A stretch of 64,000 nucleotides of DNA, from positions 310,001-374,000 of the forward strand of contig NZ_SJPO01000001.1 in the NCBI RefSeq assembly GCF_007859935.1, read 5' to 3'. Both the position numbers and the translations under genes were made by a program. How positions within the stretch are numbered: position 1 is the stretch's first letter; every line of letters begins with the position of its first letter. This document shows, one piece after another, positions 55,415 through 64,000 of this stretch. Below the pieces are notes generated by a model. It ran no database searches. It was given only the letters and a program-made list of their open reading frames with translations, and was not told the DNA's origin. Origin of the DNA: Posidoniimonas polymericola. GTDB lineage: Bacteria > Planctomycetota > Planctomycetia > Pirellulales > Lacipirellulaceae.

Positions 55415-58400
55415 CTACGCCGACTTGTCTTTCGGCTTGCGACCGGCCCACTCGCCCAGGCCGCGGAACACGACGAAGAACGTGGGCACAAACAGCAGCG
55501 ACGACGCGGTCGCGGCGATCATGCCGCCGACCACGGCGTTGCCGACCGCCTGGCGGCTGGCGGCGCCGGCGCCGCTGGAGATCAGCAGCGGCAGGAAGCC
55601 CAGGATCGAGCTGAAGGCGGTCATCAGGATCGCCCGGAAGCGGAGCTGCGACGCGGAGATCGCCGCCTCGCGGATGCTCATCCCCTTCTTACGCTGCTCG
55701 GCGGCGAACTCGACGATCAGGATCGCGTTCTTGCTGGCGAGCGCTACCAGCAGCACCACGCCGATCTGCGTGTAGGTGTTGTTGTCCATGCCGCGGGCCA
55801 TCAGCATCACCACCACGCCGAGCGCGGCGAGCGGCACCACGGCGATCACCGCGGCGGGCTGCACCCAGCTCTCGTACTGCGCTGCGAGCACCAGGAACAC
55901 AAACACCACCGCCAGCAGGAAGATCAGGTACTGCTCGCCCGACGACTGCTTCTCCTGGAACGACATGCCGGACCAGAAGTAGCCCACGCCGGGCGGCAGC
56001 GTCTGGTCGGCCATCTGCTCCATCAGGTCGAGCGCCTGGCCCGAGCTGACGCCCGGCGCCGGCTCGCCGTTGATCTGGGCGGTGGGGTACAGGTTGTACC
56101 GGGAGATGAGCTGCGGCCCGAGCGTCTGGCTGACGGTGACCAGCGAGCCGAGCGGCGCCATCTCGCCCGCGGCGTTGCGGACGTCCAGGTAGGCGATGTC
56201 CTCGGGGCTGGCGCGGAACCGCTGGTCGGCCTGCACGCGGACCTGGTAGGTGCGGCCGAAGCGGTTGAAATCGTTCACGTAGGCCGAGCCGAGGTACGCC
56301 TGGAGCGTACCGAACACGCTGCTGAGCGGGATGTTCTGCGACTTCACCTTGTCGCGGTCGACGTCGGCGAACAGCTGCGGCACGCCGGCGCGGAAGGTGG
56401 TGTTGAGAGCGGTGAGCCGGTTCTGGCCGTTGCCCGCGGCGATCATCTCGCTGGCGGCGTTCTGCAGCTCCTCGAGCCCGACGTCCTGCCGGTCGACCAG
56501 CTGCATCTGGAATCCGGTGGCGTTGCCCAGGCCGTCGATCGGCGGGGGGACAAACGCGATGGCGAACGCCTCCTTGATCTGCGCGAACTCCCGCCGCAGG
56601 TTCCCGACAATCGCGTCCTGAGTCTTCTCCTTGGTCTCGCGGTCGGCCCACGGCTCGAACACGATGGCGGCCATGCCGGAGTTCGAAGCCCGGCTGCCCG
56701 ATAGGATGGAGAAGCCGGAAATCAGCACGCGGTCGCGGACGCCGGGCGTCCGCTTCAGCACGGCGTCGACGCGGTCCATCACCTCAACGGTCCGCTCGAG
56801 CGAGGCCGAGTCGGGCAGCTGGATGTTGGCGAACGCGTAGCCCTGGTCCTCGGTCGGCATGAACCCGGTCGGCAGCCGCCCAAAGCCCACGGCGGTGGCC
56901 GCCACCAGCACGCCGAACACCAGCAGCGTCAGCGGGACCACACGGACGCTGCCGCCGATCACCGCCTTGTAGACGCTCGTGACGCGGTCGAACACCGCGT
57001 TGAAGGCGCGGAACAGCGGGTTGCGGACCTCGCCCGAGGGCCGCAGCAGGATGCCGCACAGCGCCGGGCTGAGCGTCAGGGCGTTGAGCGTGCTGATCAC
57101 CACCGCGGCCGAGATGGTCAGCGCGAACTGCTTGTAGAGCTGCCCGGTGATGCCCCCCATGAACGCGGTCGGCACGAACACCGCCAGCAGCACCAGCGTG
57201 GTGGCGATCACCGGGCCGGTCATCTCGTCCATCGCGCGGACCGCGGCCTCCTTGGACGACAGTCCCTCGTCGATCCAGCGGGCCGTGTTCTCCACCACCA
57301 CGATCGAGTCGTCCACGACGATGCCGATCGCCAGCACCACGCCGAACAGCGTCAGCATGTTGATGGAGAAGCCGATGGCGGCCATCACGCCGAACGTGCC
57401 AATCAGCGCGACCGGGATCGCCGCGCACGGGATCAGGGTCGCCCGCCAGTCCTGCAGGAAGATAAAGATCACCAGCACCACCAGCAGCACCGCCACGAAC
57501 AGCGTGGAGTAGACCTCCTCGATCGACGCCTCGACGAACTTGGTGGTGTCGAATGGGATGTCGTAGGCGATGCCGGCGGGGAAGTCCTCGGAGAGTCGCT
57601 CCATCGCTTTGTGGACGCCGGCGGCGATCTCCAGCGCGTTGGCGCCGGGCAGTTGGTAGATGGCGATGTTGGTTGACGGGTCGCCGTTGAACTTGGAGTC
57701 GATGCCGTAGCTCCGCGAGCCGAGCTCCACCCGCGCGACGTCCCGCACCCGGGTGAACCGCACGCCGTCGGCGGTCTTGATGATGATGTTCTCGAACTGC
57801 TCGACGTCCTTCAGCCGGCCGAGCGTGTTCACGGCGTACTGGAAGGCGGTGCCCTCGGGCGCGGGCGGCTCGCCGATCCGCCCGGCGGCGACCTGCACAT
57901 TCTGCTCGCGGATGGCGTTCAGCACGTCCTCGGTGGTCAGCTCGCGGGCCTTCAGCTTGTGCGGGTCGAGCCAGACCCGCATGCTGTACTCGTCGGCGCC
58001 CATCACCTCGACCGACCCGACGCCGTCGATGCGGCTGAGCTCGTCGCGGATGAAGCGGGTGGCGTAGTTCGACAGGTCCAGCGCGCTGACCGACTTGTCG
58101 GGCGAGGTGAGCGCAATGAACTGCAGGATCTGCGTCGACTGCTTCTTGGTGGTGATGCCCTGGCGGCGGACGTCCTCGGGGAGCTTCGGCTCGGCGACCG
58201 CGACGCGGTTCTGCACCAGCACGGTCGCCATGTCGAGGTCGACGCCGATGGCGAACGTCACGGTCAGCTTGTACGAGCCGTCGTCGGCGCTGACCGACGA
58301 CAGGTACAGCATGTCCTCGACGCCGTTGACCTCCTGCTCGATCGGCGCGGCGACCGTCTCGGCGACAACCTTCGCGCTGGCGCCGGGGTAGCTGCAGCTC

Positions 58401-58534
58401 ACCTGCACGGTGGGGGGCGAGATCTCCGGGAACTTCGAGATCGGCAGCCCCCGCTGGGCGACCGCGCCCGCCAGCACGATCACGATCGAGATGACGCTGG
58501 CGAAGATCGGCCGGTGGATAAAGAAGCGGGACAT
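55415..58534 (-). CDS. RND-family multidrug efflux permease (AcrB/MexB type)
   Basis: A 1039-residue protein of typical hydrophobe/amphiphile efflux (HAE-1) length. It begins MSRFFIHRPIFASVISIVIV. Membrane domains include GIVVDDSIVVVENTARWIDE with the two aspartates of the proton relay, and the mirrored C-terminal block GVVLLVALASKNAILIVEFA. Periplasmic porter blocks include GAGAASRQAVGNAVVGGMIA near the end and DPSTNIAIYQLPGANALEIA. It exports hydrophobic compounds by proton antiport with the adaptor encoded 68 bp upstream. An outer-membrane TolC-like gene is not visible. The last ~280 bp are duplicated at 49818-50100. Confidence 0.96.
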   Translation of the reverse strand: MSRFFIHRPIFASVISIVIVLAGAVAQRGLPISKFPEISPPTVQVSCSYPGASAKVVAETVAAPIEQEVNGVEDMLYLSSVSADDGSYKLTVTFAIGVDLDMATVLVQNRVAVAEPKLPEDVRRQGITTKKQSTQILQFIALTSPDKSVSALDLSNYATRFIRDELSRIDGVGSVEVMGADEYSMRVWLDPHKLKARELTTEDVLNAIREQNVQVAAGRIGEPPAPEGTAFQYAVNTLGRLKDVEQFENIIIKTADGVRFTRVRDVARVELGSRSYGIDSKFNGDPSTNIAIYQLPGANALEIAAGVHKAMERLSEDFPAGIAYDIPFDTTKFVEASIEEVYSTLFVAVLLVVLVIFIFLQDWRATLIPCAAIPVALIGTFGVMAAIGFSINMLTLFGVVLAIGIVVDDSIVVVENTARWIDEGLSSKEAAVRAMDEMTGPVIATTLVLLAVFVPTAFMGGITGQLYKQFALTISAAVVISTLNALTLSPALCGILLRPSGEVRNPLFRAFNAVFDRVTSVYKAVIGGSVRVVPLTLLVFGVLVAATAVGFGRLPTGFMPTEDQGYAFANIQLPDSASLERTVEVMDRVDAVLKRTPGVRDRVLISGFSILSGSRASNSGMAAIVFEPWADRETKEKTQDAIVGNLRREFAQIKEAFAIAFVPPPIDGLGNATGFQMQLVDRQDVGLEELQNAASEMIAAGNGQNRLTALNTTFRAGVPQLFADVDRDKVKSQNIPLSSVFGTLQAYLGSAYVNDFNRFGRTYQVRVQADQRFRASPEDIAYLDVRNAAGEMAPLGSLVTVSQTLGPQLISRYNLYPTAQINGEPAPGVSSGQALDLMEQMADQTLPPGVGYFWSGMSFQEKQSSGEQYLIFLLAVVFVFLVLAAQYESWVQPAAVIAVVPLAALGVVVMLMARGMDNNTYTQIGVVLLVALASKNAILIVEFAAEQRKKGMSIREAAISASQLRFRAILMTAFSSILGFLPLLISSGAGAASRQAVGNAVVGGMIAATASSLLFVPTFFVVFRGLGEWAGRKPKDKSA

Positions 58535-58602
58535 ATCAGCCAGGGGAGCAGGGCCAGGGGAGCAGGAAGCGTGGGTTCGGTGACATCCGCGGCGCCAGGC
58601 CG

Positions 58603-59868
58603 CTACTGCGTCGCGGCGTCGGGCTGCCCCGCGGCTTCACTGCCCGACACGGGGGGGCTCGCCTCGGTTGGCCGGACGGTCGACCCGGGCCGGGCGCGCT
58701 GCAGGCCGTTGACCACCACGCGGTCGTCGGGTTTCAGCCCCGACTTGATGACCCGCTTGCCGTTGGACAGGCCGGCCGTGACGATCGTCCGCCGCTCGAC
58801 CTTGTTGTCGGCTCCGACCACCGTGGCGTAGGGGCCGTTCTGGTCGCGGCCGAGCGCCGCGTCGGGCAGCAGCAGAGCCTCCTGTTCCTCGCGCGGGATC
58901 GCGACCCGCACGAACGAGCCCGGCACGATGGTCAGGTCCGGGTTTGGGAACACGGCCCGCACCAGGTACGTGCCGGTCGCGCGGTCCACGGCCAGGTCGG
59001 CGTAGTCGAACGAGCCCTCGTGCGGGTAGCCCTCCTCGTCGGCCAACCCGATCAGGATCTTGCGGTCGTTGTTGTCGCGGGTCTTGGGGCCCGGGGCGTC
59101 GCCCCGCTCCTGCGCGGCCTTCTGGAACCGGCGTAGCTCGGCCTCGTTGATCGTGAACGTCACATAGATCGGGTCGTACTGGATCACGTTGGTCAGCAGG
59201 GTCGACTCGCCCGCCCCGACCAGGTTGCCGATGTCGACCTGCTCCTTGCCGACGCGGCCCTTGATGGGCGAGGTGATCTTGGTGTAGCCGAGGTCGAGCT
59301 CCTCCTGGCGGACCGTGGCCTGGGCGGCCGTGATCTCCGACGCGGCCGACTCGATCGACGCCTGCGCGACGTCGATCTCGGCGACCGAGTTCTGGTACTT
59401 CGTGCGGAGCTCGTCCAGCTCGGCCTGGGTCACGCCGCCGCTCTGGGCGGCGCGGGCAGCGCGGTTGTACTGCGCCTGGTCGTTGGCGGCCTTGGCCTGG
59501 GCCTGCTTGATGACGGCCTCGGCGCTCCGCTTGCGGGCGTTGGCGACTTCCTCGGCCGCCTTGGCCGCGTCTACCGCGGCCTGGAACGGCGCGGGGTCAA
59601 TGACGAACAGCTGATCGCCCTCTTCGACCATTGCTCCCTCGGTGAAGCTGGCCTCCTGCAGGTAGCCCTCAACCCGCGCGCGGATCTCGACCCGCTTGTA
59701 AGGGACGGTCTCGCCAGTGACCTCCAGCAGGTCGGCGACCCGGGCCTGTTCGGGCGAGGCGACGGTCACCTCCGGCGGCGGAGGCGCCTGGAACTCGTTC
59801 TTGGGGTCGCTGCACCCGAGCGGCAGCAGGAGCAGGGACAAGAGGGCGGCAAGCGAGAAGCGGCGCAT
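58603..59868 (-). CDS. RND efflux periplasmic adaptor (membrane fusion protein, AcrA type)
   Basis: A 421-residue protein. The N-terminus has a lipoprotein signal (RFSLAALLSLLLLPLGCSDP, lipobox cysteine at 19). Adaptor motifs include VTGETVPYKRVEIRARVEGY, LQEASFTEGAMVEEGDQLFV, and the barrel part GYTKITSPIKGRVGKEQVDI, with a long coiled-coil hairpin (AAKAAEEVANARKRSAEAVI). It links the inner-membrane pump to an outer-membrane channel. It is the first gene of the acrA-acrB unit. Confidence 0.95.
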   Translation of the reverse strand: MRRFSLAALLSLLLLPLGCSDPKNEFQAPPPPEVTVASPEQARVADLLEVTGETVPYKRVEIRARVEGYLQEASFTEGAMVEEGDQLFVIDPAPFQAAVDAAKAAEEVANARKRSAEAVIKQAQAKAANDQAQYNRAARAAQSGGVTQAELDELRTKYQNSVAEIDVAQASIESAASEITAAQATVRQEELDLGYTKITSPIKGRVGKEQVDIGNLVGAGESTLLTNVIQYDPIYVTFTINEAELRRFQKAAQERGDAPGPKTRDNNDRKILIGLADEEGYPHEGSFDYADLAVDRATGTYLVRAVFPNPDLTIVPGSFVRVAIPREEQEALLLPDAALGRDQNGPYATVVGADNKVERRTIVTAGLSNGKRVIKSGLKPDDRVVVNGLQRARPGSTVRPTEASPPVSGSEAAGQPDAATQ

Positions 59869-60014
59869 CGTGGGTTTTCCGTGCTCCGTGGTAGGCGGAT
59901 GGAACTGCGGGACAGTCTAGCCCACCCAGCGGGGGGACGCCACGACCTGCGGTGGTCGGCAACGGTTACCCGACGGCCCGTGATATCCAGAAAGACGAGC
60001 GTTAGGCGAGAGCT

Positions 60015-60926
60015 TTACTCGCCGAGCACCCGGCGGAGCGCCGGGTCGAGCGCGGGGTCTTGGAACCGGTAGCCGGTCTCGAGCAGGCGGGTCGGCTGCA
60101 CCGCGGCGCCGGCCAGCAGCGCCTCGTCGGCCATCTCGCCGACCGCGGCGCGGAGCGCGAACGCCGGGACCCGCATCACGGTCGGCCGGCCGAGCACGCG
60201 GCCCAGGGTCTTGGTGAACTCGCGGTTGGTCACCGGGTGGGGCGAGACCGCGTTCACCGCGCCGGCGACCCCCTCGTTCGCCAGGCAGTGCTCGATTGCG
60301 GCGACCATGTCGGCCAGCGTAATCCAGCTCATGTACTGCCGGCCGTCGCCCAAGACGCCGCCCAGGCCGAGCTTGAACGGGGTGAGCATCATCGCCAACG
60401 CGCCCCCCTTGGGGCTCAGCACCACGCCGGTGCGGGTCTGCACGACGCGGATGCCGGCCTCCCAGGCGGGCCGGGTCTCGGACTCCCAGGCGACGCAGGT
60501 CTCGGCCAAGAAGCCGCGGCCGGGCGGGCTGTTCTCGTCGACCGGGTGCGACCCGCGGTCGCCGTAGAAGCCGACCGCCGACGCGCTCACCAGCACGCCG
60601 GGGCGGGGTTCGAGCCCCGCCAGCGTAGTCGCCAGCAGCCGCGTCCCCTCGATGCGGCTGGCGGCGATCGCCTGCTTCTTTGCGGGGCTCCAGCGGCCCG
60701 AGGCAATCGGCTCGCCCGCCAGGTGGACTACCGCCTGGACGCCGGCCAGCTTGTCGCGGTCGATCTCGCCGTCGGCCGGTTTCCAGTAGATGTCGGCCGA
60801 ATCGGCGGCCGGCCGGCTGCGGACCAGCCGGCGGACTTCGACGCCCTGCTGCTCGAGCGATTGGCACAACGCGGCGCCGACCAGTCCGGTGGCGCCGCTG
60901 ACCGCGATGGGGGAGGGGAGGCTCAT
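60015..60926 (-). CDS. TIGR01777 family epimerase-like protein
   Basis: A 303-residue protein. The NAD(P)-binding N-terminus is IAVSGATGLVGAALCQSLEQ, followed by VVHLAGEPIASGRWSPAKKQ and VSASAVGFYGDRG, all hallmarks of the YfcH/TIGR01777 subfamily of extended SDRs. The C-terminus has VNAVSPHPVTNREFTKTLG and the DUF1731 part RLLETGYRFQDPALDPAL. Substrate unknown. It is 28 bp downstream of the rhomboid gene on the same strand. Confidence 0.93.
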   Translation of the reverse strand: MSLPSPIAVSGATGLVGAALCQSLEQQGVEVRRLVRSRPAADSADIYWKPADGEIDRDKLAGVQAVVHLAGEPIASGRWSPAKKQAIAASRIEGTRLLATTLAGLEPRPGVLVSASAVGFYGDRGSHPVDENSPPGRGFLAETCVAWESETRPAWEAGIRVVQTRTGVVLSPKGGALAMMLTPFKLGLGGVLGDGRQYMSWITLADMVAAIEHCLANEGVAGAVNAVSPHPVTNREFTKTLGRVLGRPTVMRVPAFALRAAVGEMADEALLAGAAVQPTRLLETGYRFQDPALDPALRRVLGE

Positions 60927-60954
60927 GCCGTTATTCTGACGCCTGGGGCGCCAA

Positions 60955-61875
60955 TCACAAGCGGCGCCGTCCCTTGAATTCGCGGCTGGCCCGCTCCATC
61001 AGCCGCTTTTCCTTGGCGGTCAGGCTGTCGGCGCCGTGGTCGCTGATCTTCTTGAGGATCCGGTCGACCTCGACCTCGAGCTTGTCCATCGCGGCGTCGG
61101 AGTCGTCGTCGGGTTCGGAGTGCACGCGGAGCTTCGGTCGCCGCTTGAGCGACGGCAGGCTCAGCTCGCCCGGCAGCCAGCCCGCCAGCCGCCAGTGCTG
61201 GAAGTGGTACGCCGCGGCGAACGCGGCGCCGCCGAGGTGCCCCTGGAACGAGACCATTTCGCGGTTCTCGCCAAACGCCCGCATCAGGTCGTTCCCGACG
61301 ATAAAGGCTCCGAGCACCCACATCGGAATCGGGAACACGAACATCAGCAGCACGGTGCGGTGCGGGTACAGCAAGGCGAACAGCACGACGACCGCGACCG
61401 TGCCCGCCGAGGCGCCAATCGTCGAACTGGGCGACTGTGTGGCGAAGTCCCAGGCGACAATCGCTAGGCCGCCCGCCAGCACGGCGCCGAGGTAGTAGGC
61501 CAGGAACTCTTTGTAGCCGAAACGCCCCTCGAGCTCCCGGCCGAACATCCACACGCCAAACATGTTGCCCAGCACATGGAACAGGTCGTACTGGCTGTGC
61601 GCGAGGGCGTAGGTTGCAATTTCGTACACGCGCCACGGGGCCTGCAACCAGCCGAGGGGCTGGAGCGCGAGGGCGTCGATCGCCGGGTTCGGGATCACGC
61701 CGGTCTGTGGGTTGCGCGGCCCGTTGAACAAGATCTCGATAAAGTACGCCGCCAGCGTCACCACGACGATTTGGTTGACCGCGGTGATCGGGAAACGGAG
61801 CTGGAGGCCGCCCCCGCCGCCGTAGCTGTCACGCCATTGGGGCTGTCGTTCGTAGTCGCGGTCGTAAATGCCCAC
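60955..61875 (-). CDS. rhomboid family intramembrane serine protease
   Basis: A 306-residue protein with about six membrane helices. Rhomboid signatures are HVLGNMFGVWMFGRELEGRF (with the HxxxN-type oxyanion region), the catalytic serine in STIGASAGTVAVVVLFALLY, and the catalytic histidine in VSFQGHLGGAAFAAAYHFQH. The C-terminal ~60 residues (KLEVEVDRILKKISDHGADS, LTAKEKRLMERASREFKG) match the short domain often attached to bacteroidete and planctomycete rhomboids. It cleaves substrates within the membrane; targets unknown. Confidence 0.94.
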   Translation of the reverse strand: MGIYDRDYERQPQWRDSYGGGGGLQLRFPITAVNQIVVVTLAAYFIEILFNGPRNPQTGVIPNPAIDALALQPLGWLQAPWRVYEIATYALAHSQYDLFHVLGNMFGVWMFGRELEGRFGYKEFLAYYLGAVLAGGLAIVAWDFATQSPSSTIGASAGTVAVVVLFALLYPHRTVLLMFVFPIPMWVLGAFIVGNDLMRAFGENREMVSFQGHLGGAAFAAAYHFQHWRLAGWLPGELSLPSLKRRPKLRVHSEPDDDSDAAMDKLEVEVDRILKKISDHGADSLTAKEKRLMERASREFKGRRRL

Positions 61876-62283
61876 AGGCGTATGCTAGCTAGGATTCTTG
61901 GAGAGGCGGGGCTGGGTGAAGAGCTCAATCGGCGGCCTAGCCTATCTTACGCCGCGCCCCGGAGAAAGTGCAGGTTTTTGCCGGTGGGGCGGGGTCCCGA
62001 GGGCCAAAACCGGGGAGCCGGCGGCGTAAGCCGTCGGAGCAGCGCTACGGCCGAGGCTGCCGGCGGAATCCTCCGGCGCCTGACGGCGCCGGCTCTTGCT
62101 AGTCCCAGCTCGGGCGAGCCCGGCTCACGCTACTCCGGCGACAGATTGTCGCGGGTGGTTGCCTCGGGCCGTCCGCCGCCCGATGCTAGAAGCAAGATTG
62201 GCCTGTCTCACCTCACACGAGCAGGCGGCGATCGTCGCTCCACGCCACCGGACCACCAATCCAATCCCCCCGAGCCTACGCGG
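61876..62283. other. 408-bp intergenic region
   Basis: Lies between the divergent rhomboid and CydA-like genes. It contains GC-rich inverted words (GCCGGCGGCGTAAGCCGTCGG, GGCGCCTGACGGCGCC) at about 62020-62095 that could form hairpins. No convincing gene. Confidence 0.45.
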
Positions 62284-63720
62284 ATGTTCTACTACCCGGT
62301 CAACGACTTCGGCCCCGTGATGAAGGGGATGATTATCGGCGGGCTGGGGATCTTCCACGTCTACCTGGCGCAGTTCGCGATCGGCGGCGGGCTGCTGATG
62401 AGCTGGTTCCAGTGGCGCTCGATGCGGAAGGAACGGGCTGACGGCGAGCTCTACACCCGGTTTATCGACGGCCTGTTCCGCGTGCTGGTGCTGGTGTCGT
62501 TTGTGACCGGCGCCGTGACCGGTGTGGCGATGTGGTTCACCACCATCCAGATCAGCCCCCGCACGATCGGGCTGATGGTCGACCAGTTCCACTGGATGTG
62601 GGCGATCGAGTGGACCTTCTTCAGCCTGGAGGTCGCCGCGGGGTACGCGTTCTACCGCCGCGGGCCGTCGCTCGACCCGCGGAGCCGGCTGACGCTGCTG
62701 CTGCTGTACTCGCTGGCGGCGTGGATGAGCCTGTTCTGGATCAACGGCATTTTGTCGTGGCAGCTGACGCCCGGCGGCTGGCACGAGAGCCACAACGTGT
62801 GGGCCGGGTTCTTCAACCCAACGTTCTGGCCGTCGACCATCTTCCGCACCCTCAGCTCGATGGCGACCGCCGCGCTGGTGGCGTGCCTGGTGGTGAACCT
62901 CAGCCCGCGTTTCGACGCCGACGAGCGGCGGACGCTGGTGCACGCGTCGTTCCGGTTCCTCGTGCCGATGGCGGCGATGCCGCTCTTGGGCTTCTGGTTC
63001 CTGGCGGCCGTGCACCCCGAGTCGCGGAGCTGGGCGCTAGGGGGGAGCATCGCGATGACGATGTTCCTCGGGATCGGCGTCGGCGCGTCGGCGTTGATCG
63101 GCGCCTACGCCGTGGTGGTGATGTTCAAGCCGAGCATCACCGTCAACGGGGCGACCGCCGCGCTGCTGATCGCCCTCGGCTTCGGCGCCACCGCCGGCGC
63201 CGAGTTTGTCCGCGAGGGGATCCGCAAGCCGTACACCGTGCACGGCACGCTCTACTCGAACTCGATCTCGCAGGACGAGGTCGCCGAGCTCCGCCGCGTC
63301 GGCTGCACCACGGGCGACCCGTACCCGCTGCTCGGCGACCAAGAGCTCCCGGAGCAGGTCGCCCTCGGCGCGCACGTGTTCCGCGTGCAGTGCGGCGTCT
63401 GCCACACGTGGGACGGCGCCAACGGCCTGGCCCACCTGACCAACGGCTGGACCGACGATCAGCTGCGGCTCAACATCGCCCAGCTGCAGCGGACCAAGGC
63501 GTTCATGCCGCCCTTTGCCGGCACGGCCCAGGAGCTCGAGGCGCTGGTGCAGTGGCTCCGCTGGGGCCACGCCGAGCAGCCCGCCGAGTGGGCCAACAGC
63601 GACGACGCGGCGGTGATCGAGCAGATCCAACGCCACCTGGACGAGGTCGGGGTCGAGCCCGGGATTGAGGTTGCCGAGAGCAAGCCGTTGGGCGCGAAAA
63701 CCGAACCCAACGGAGACTGA
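62284..63720 (+). CDS. cytochrome bd-type oxidase subunit I-like protein fused to cytochrome c
   Basis: A 478-residue protein from the ATG at 62284; the frame is open much further upstream, but only this start begins at the first helix. Residues 1-330 contain about eight membrane helices resembling CydA: a histidine at 25 in GIFHVYLAQFAIGGGLLMSW, HWMWAIEWTFFSLEVAAGYA with two glutamates, and REGIRKPYTVHG, comparable to the CydA E-x-G-R-Q-P-W motif. The C-terminal ~120 residues are a cytochrome c domain with CGVCH at 370-374 and a candidate axial methionine in AFMPPFAGT. No CydB-like gene follows in the 280 bp before the window end. The electron donor and product are inferred, not seen. Confidence 0.82.
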   Translation: MFYYPVNDFGPVMKGMIIGGLGIFHVYLAQFAIGGGLLMSWFQWRSMRKERADGELYTRFIDGLFRVLVLVSFVTGAVTGVAMWFTTIQISPRTIGLMVDQFHWMWAIEWTFFSLEVAAGYAFYRRGPSLDPRSRLTLLLLYSLAAWMSLFWINGILSWQLTPGGWHESHNVWAGFFNPTFWPSTIFRTLSSMATAALVACLVVNLSPRFDADERRTLVHASFRFLVPMAAMPLLGFWFLAAVHPESRSWALGGSIAMTMFLGIGVGASALIGAYAVVVMFKPSITVNGATAALLIALGFGATAGAEFVREGIRKPYTVHGTLYSNSISQDEVAELRRVGCTTGDPYPLLGDQELPEQVALGAHVFRVQCGVCHTWDGANGLAHLTNGWTDDQLRLNIAQLQRTKAFMPPFAGTAQELEALVQWLRWGHAEQPAEWANSDDAAVIEQIQRHLDEVGVEPGIEVAESKPLGAKTEPNGD

Positions 63721-64000
63721 AAAGTTGAGGTTTTAGGGAGGAAAACTGCCGTATGGCGCGGTCCAATAGAGGGCTCGGAAGGTTCTTTGTTGGTGGTTGG
63801 GATCGGCACGAGAAGGCACGAGAAGGCGATAGCGGTTTTTCGAGGGCGGCGCTCAATCACAATCCCCCTCCCCCAAGGGTGAGGGGCTAGGGGAGGAGGC
63901 CTCGGCAAGATGGCGGAGCTTGGATCCTTCCGATTAGTTGTGACCCTGGAAGCATAAGGAGGAGGAGCTGCGCTCCGCTAGTTTATTGGGCCCCCTCTCC
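63721..64000. other. terminal 280 bp without a recognised gene
   Basis: Contains a short direct repeat (CACGAGAAGG twice near 63808) and a CCCTCCCCC...AGGGTGAGGGG inverted word near 63865-63895 that resembles dispersed intergenic repeats. No coding region is supported. Confidence 0.5.

Overview
The window looks like chromosomal DNA from a high-GC planctomycete, most likely of the Pirellulales/Lacipirellula type. That placement is inferred from gene content, not from a marker gene: a very long surface protein with an LEPRRLLA N-terminal motif, a PEP-CTERM-tagged protease, a DUF1559-like pseudopilin domain beside an ECF sigma factor, two BlaI/M56-peptidase pairs with giant sensor proteins, a DUF1680 (GH127) glycosidase, and many short hypothetical membrane proteins. 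No rRNA, tRNA, CRISPR array, insertion-sequence transposase or phage gene was found.

Layout. 1-8.2 kb: a partial ABC permease (cut by the window edge), an LRR-like membrane protein, a methyltransferase, the methanethiol methyltransferase mddA, a LemA/DUF3137-like pair and a large exported TPR protein. 8.5-14.1 kb: two overlapping GT9 (heptosyltransferase-like) genes, aroB, a LuxR-type regulator and dprA. 14.1-18.9 kb: a long non-coding leader, an ECF sigma factor with a putative membrane anti-sigma/pseudopilin fusion, VanZ-like, FxsA-like and tiny membrane proteins, and a start-less HTH ORF. 18.9-23.5 kb: M56 peptidase/BlaI pair 1 (minus strand) with a palindromic operator. 23.9-27.4 kb: a di-haem peroxidase, tpx and a PEP-CTERM metzincin. 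27.7-33.8 kb: a GlsB-like gene and the pyruvate dehydrogenase cluster (lpd, aceE, aceF; minus strand). 34.4-40.1 kb: BlaI/M56 pair 2, whose sensor is 1769 residues. 40.3-49.8 kb: a GH127 glycosidase, an SDR, a probably exported pyrophosphatase, a hypothetical, a CDF metal transporter and several small genes ending in a DUF2945/DUF3891 pair. 49.8-59.9 kb: an RND efflux pump (AcrA/AcrB type) whose last ~283 bp are duplicated 5.6 kb away, bracketing a 1567-residue RTX-G8-beta-helix surface protein gene. 60.0-63.7 kb: a TIGR01777 epimerase, a rhomboid protease and a CydA-like subunit fused to cytochrome c.

How the genes fit together. Several units are clear operons: the GT9 pair (4-bp overlap), both blaI-M56 pairs (overlapping start/stop codons), lpd-aceE-aceF, acrA-acrB, and sigma/anti-sigma. 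The common theme is the cell envelope: export, sensing, surface proteins, efflux and lipid or glycan assembly. The most unusual structures are the duplication-flanked RTX/G8 cassette, the two M56 sensors with carboxypeptidase-regulatory-like repeats in place of a penicillin-binding sensor, and several long nested inverted repeats between genes. All functions are assigned by reading protein motifs; no database search was run.
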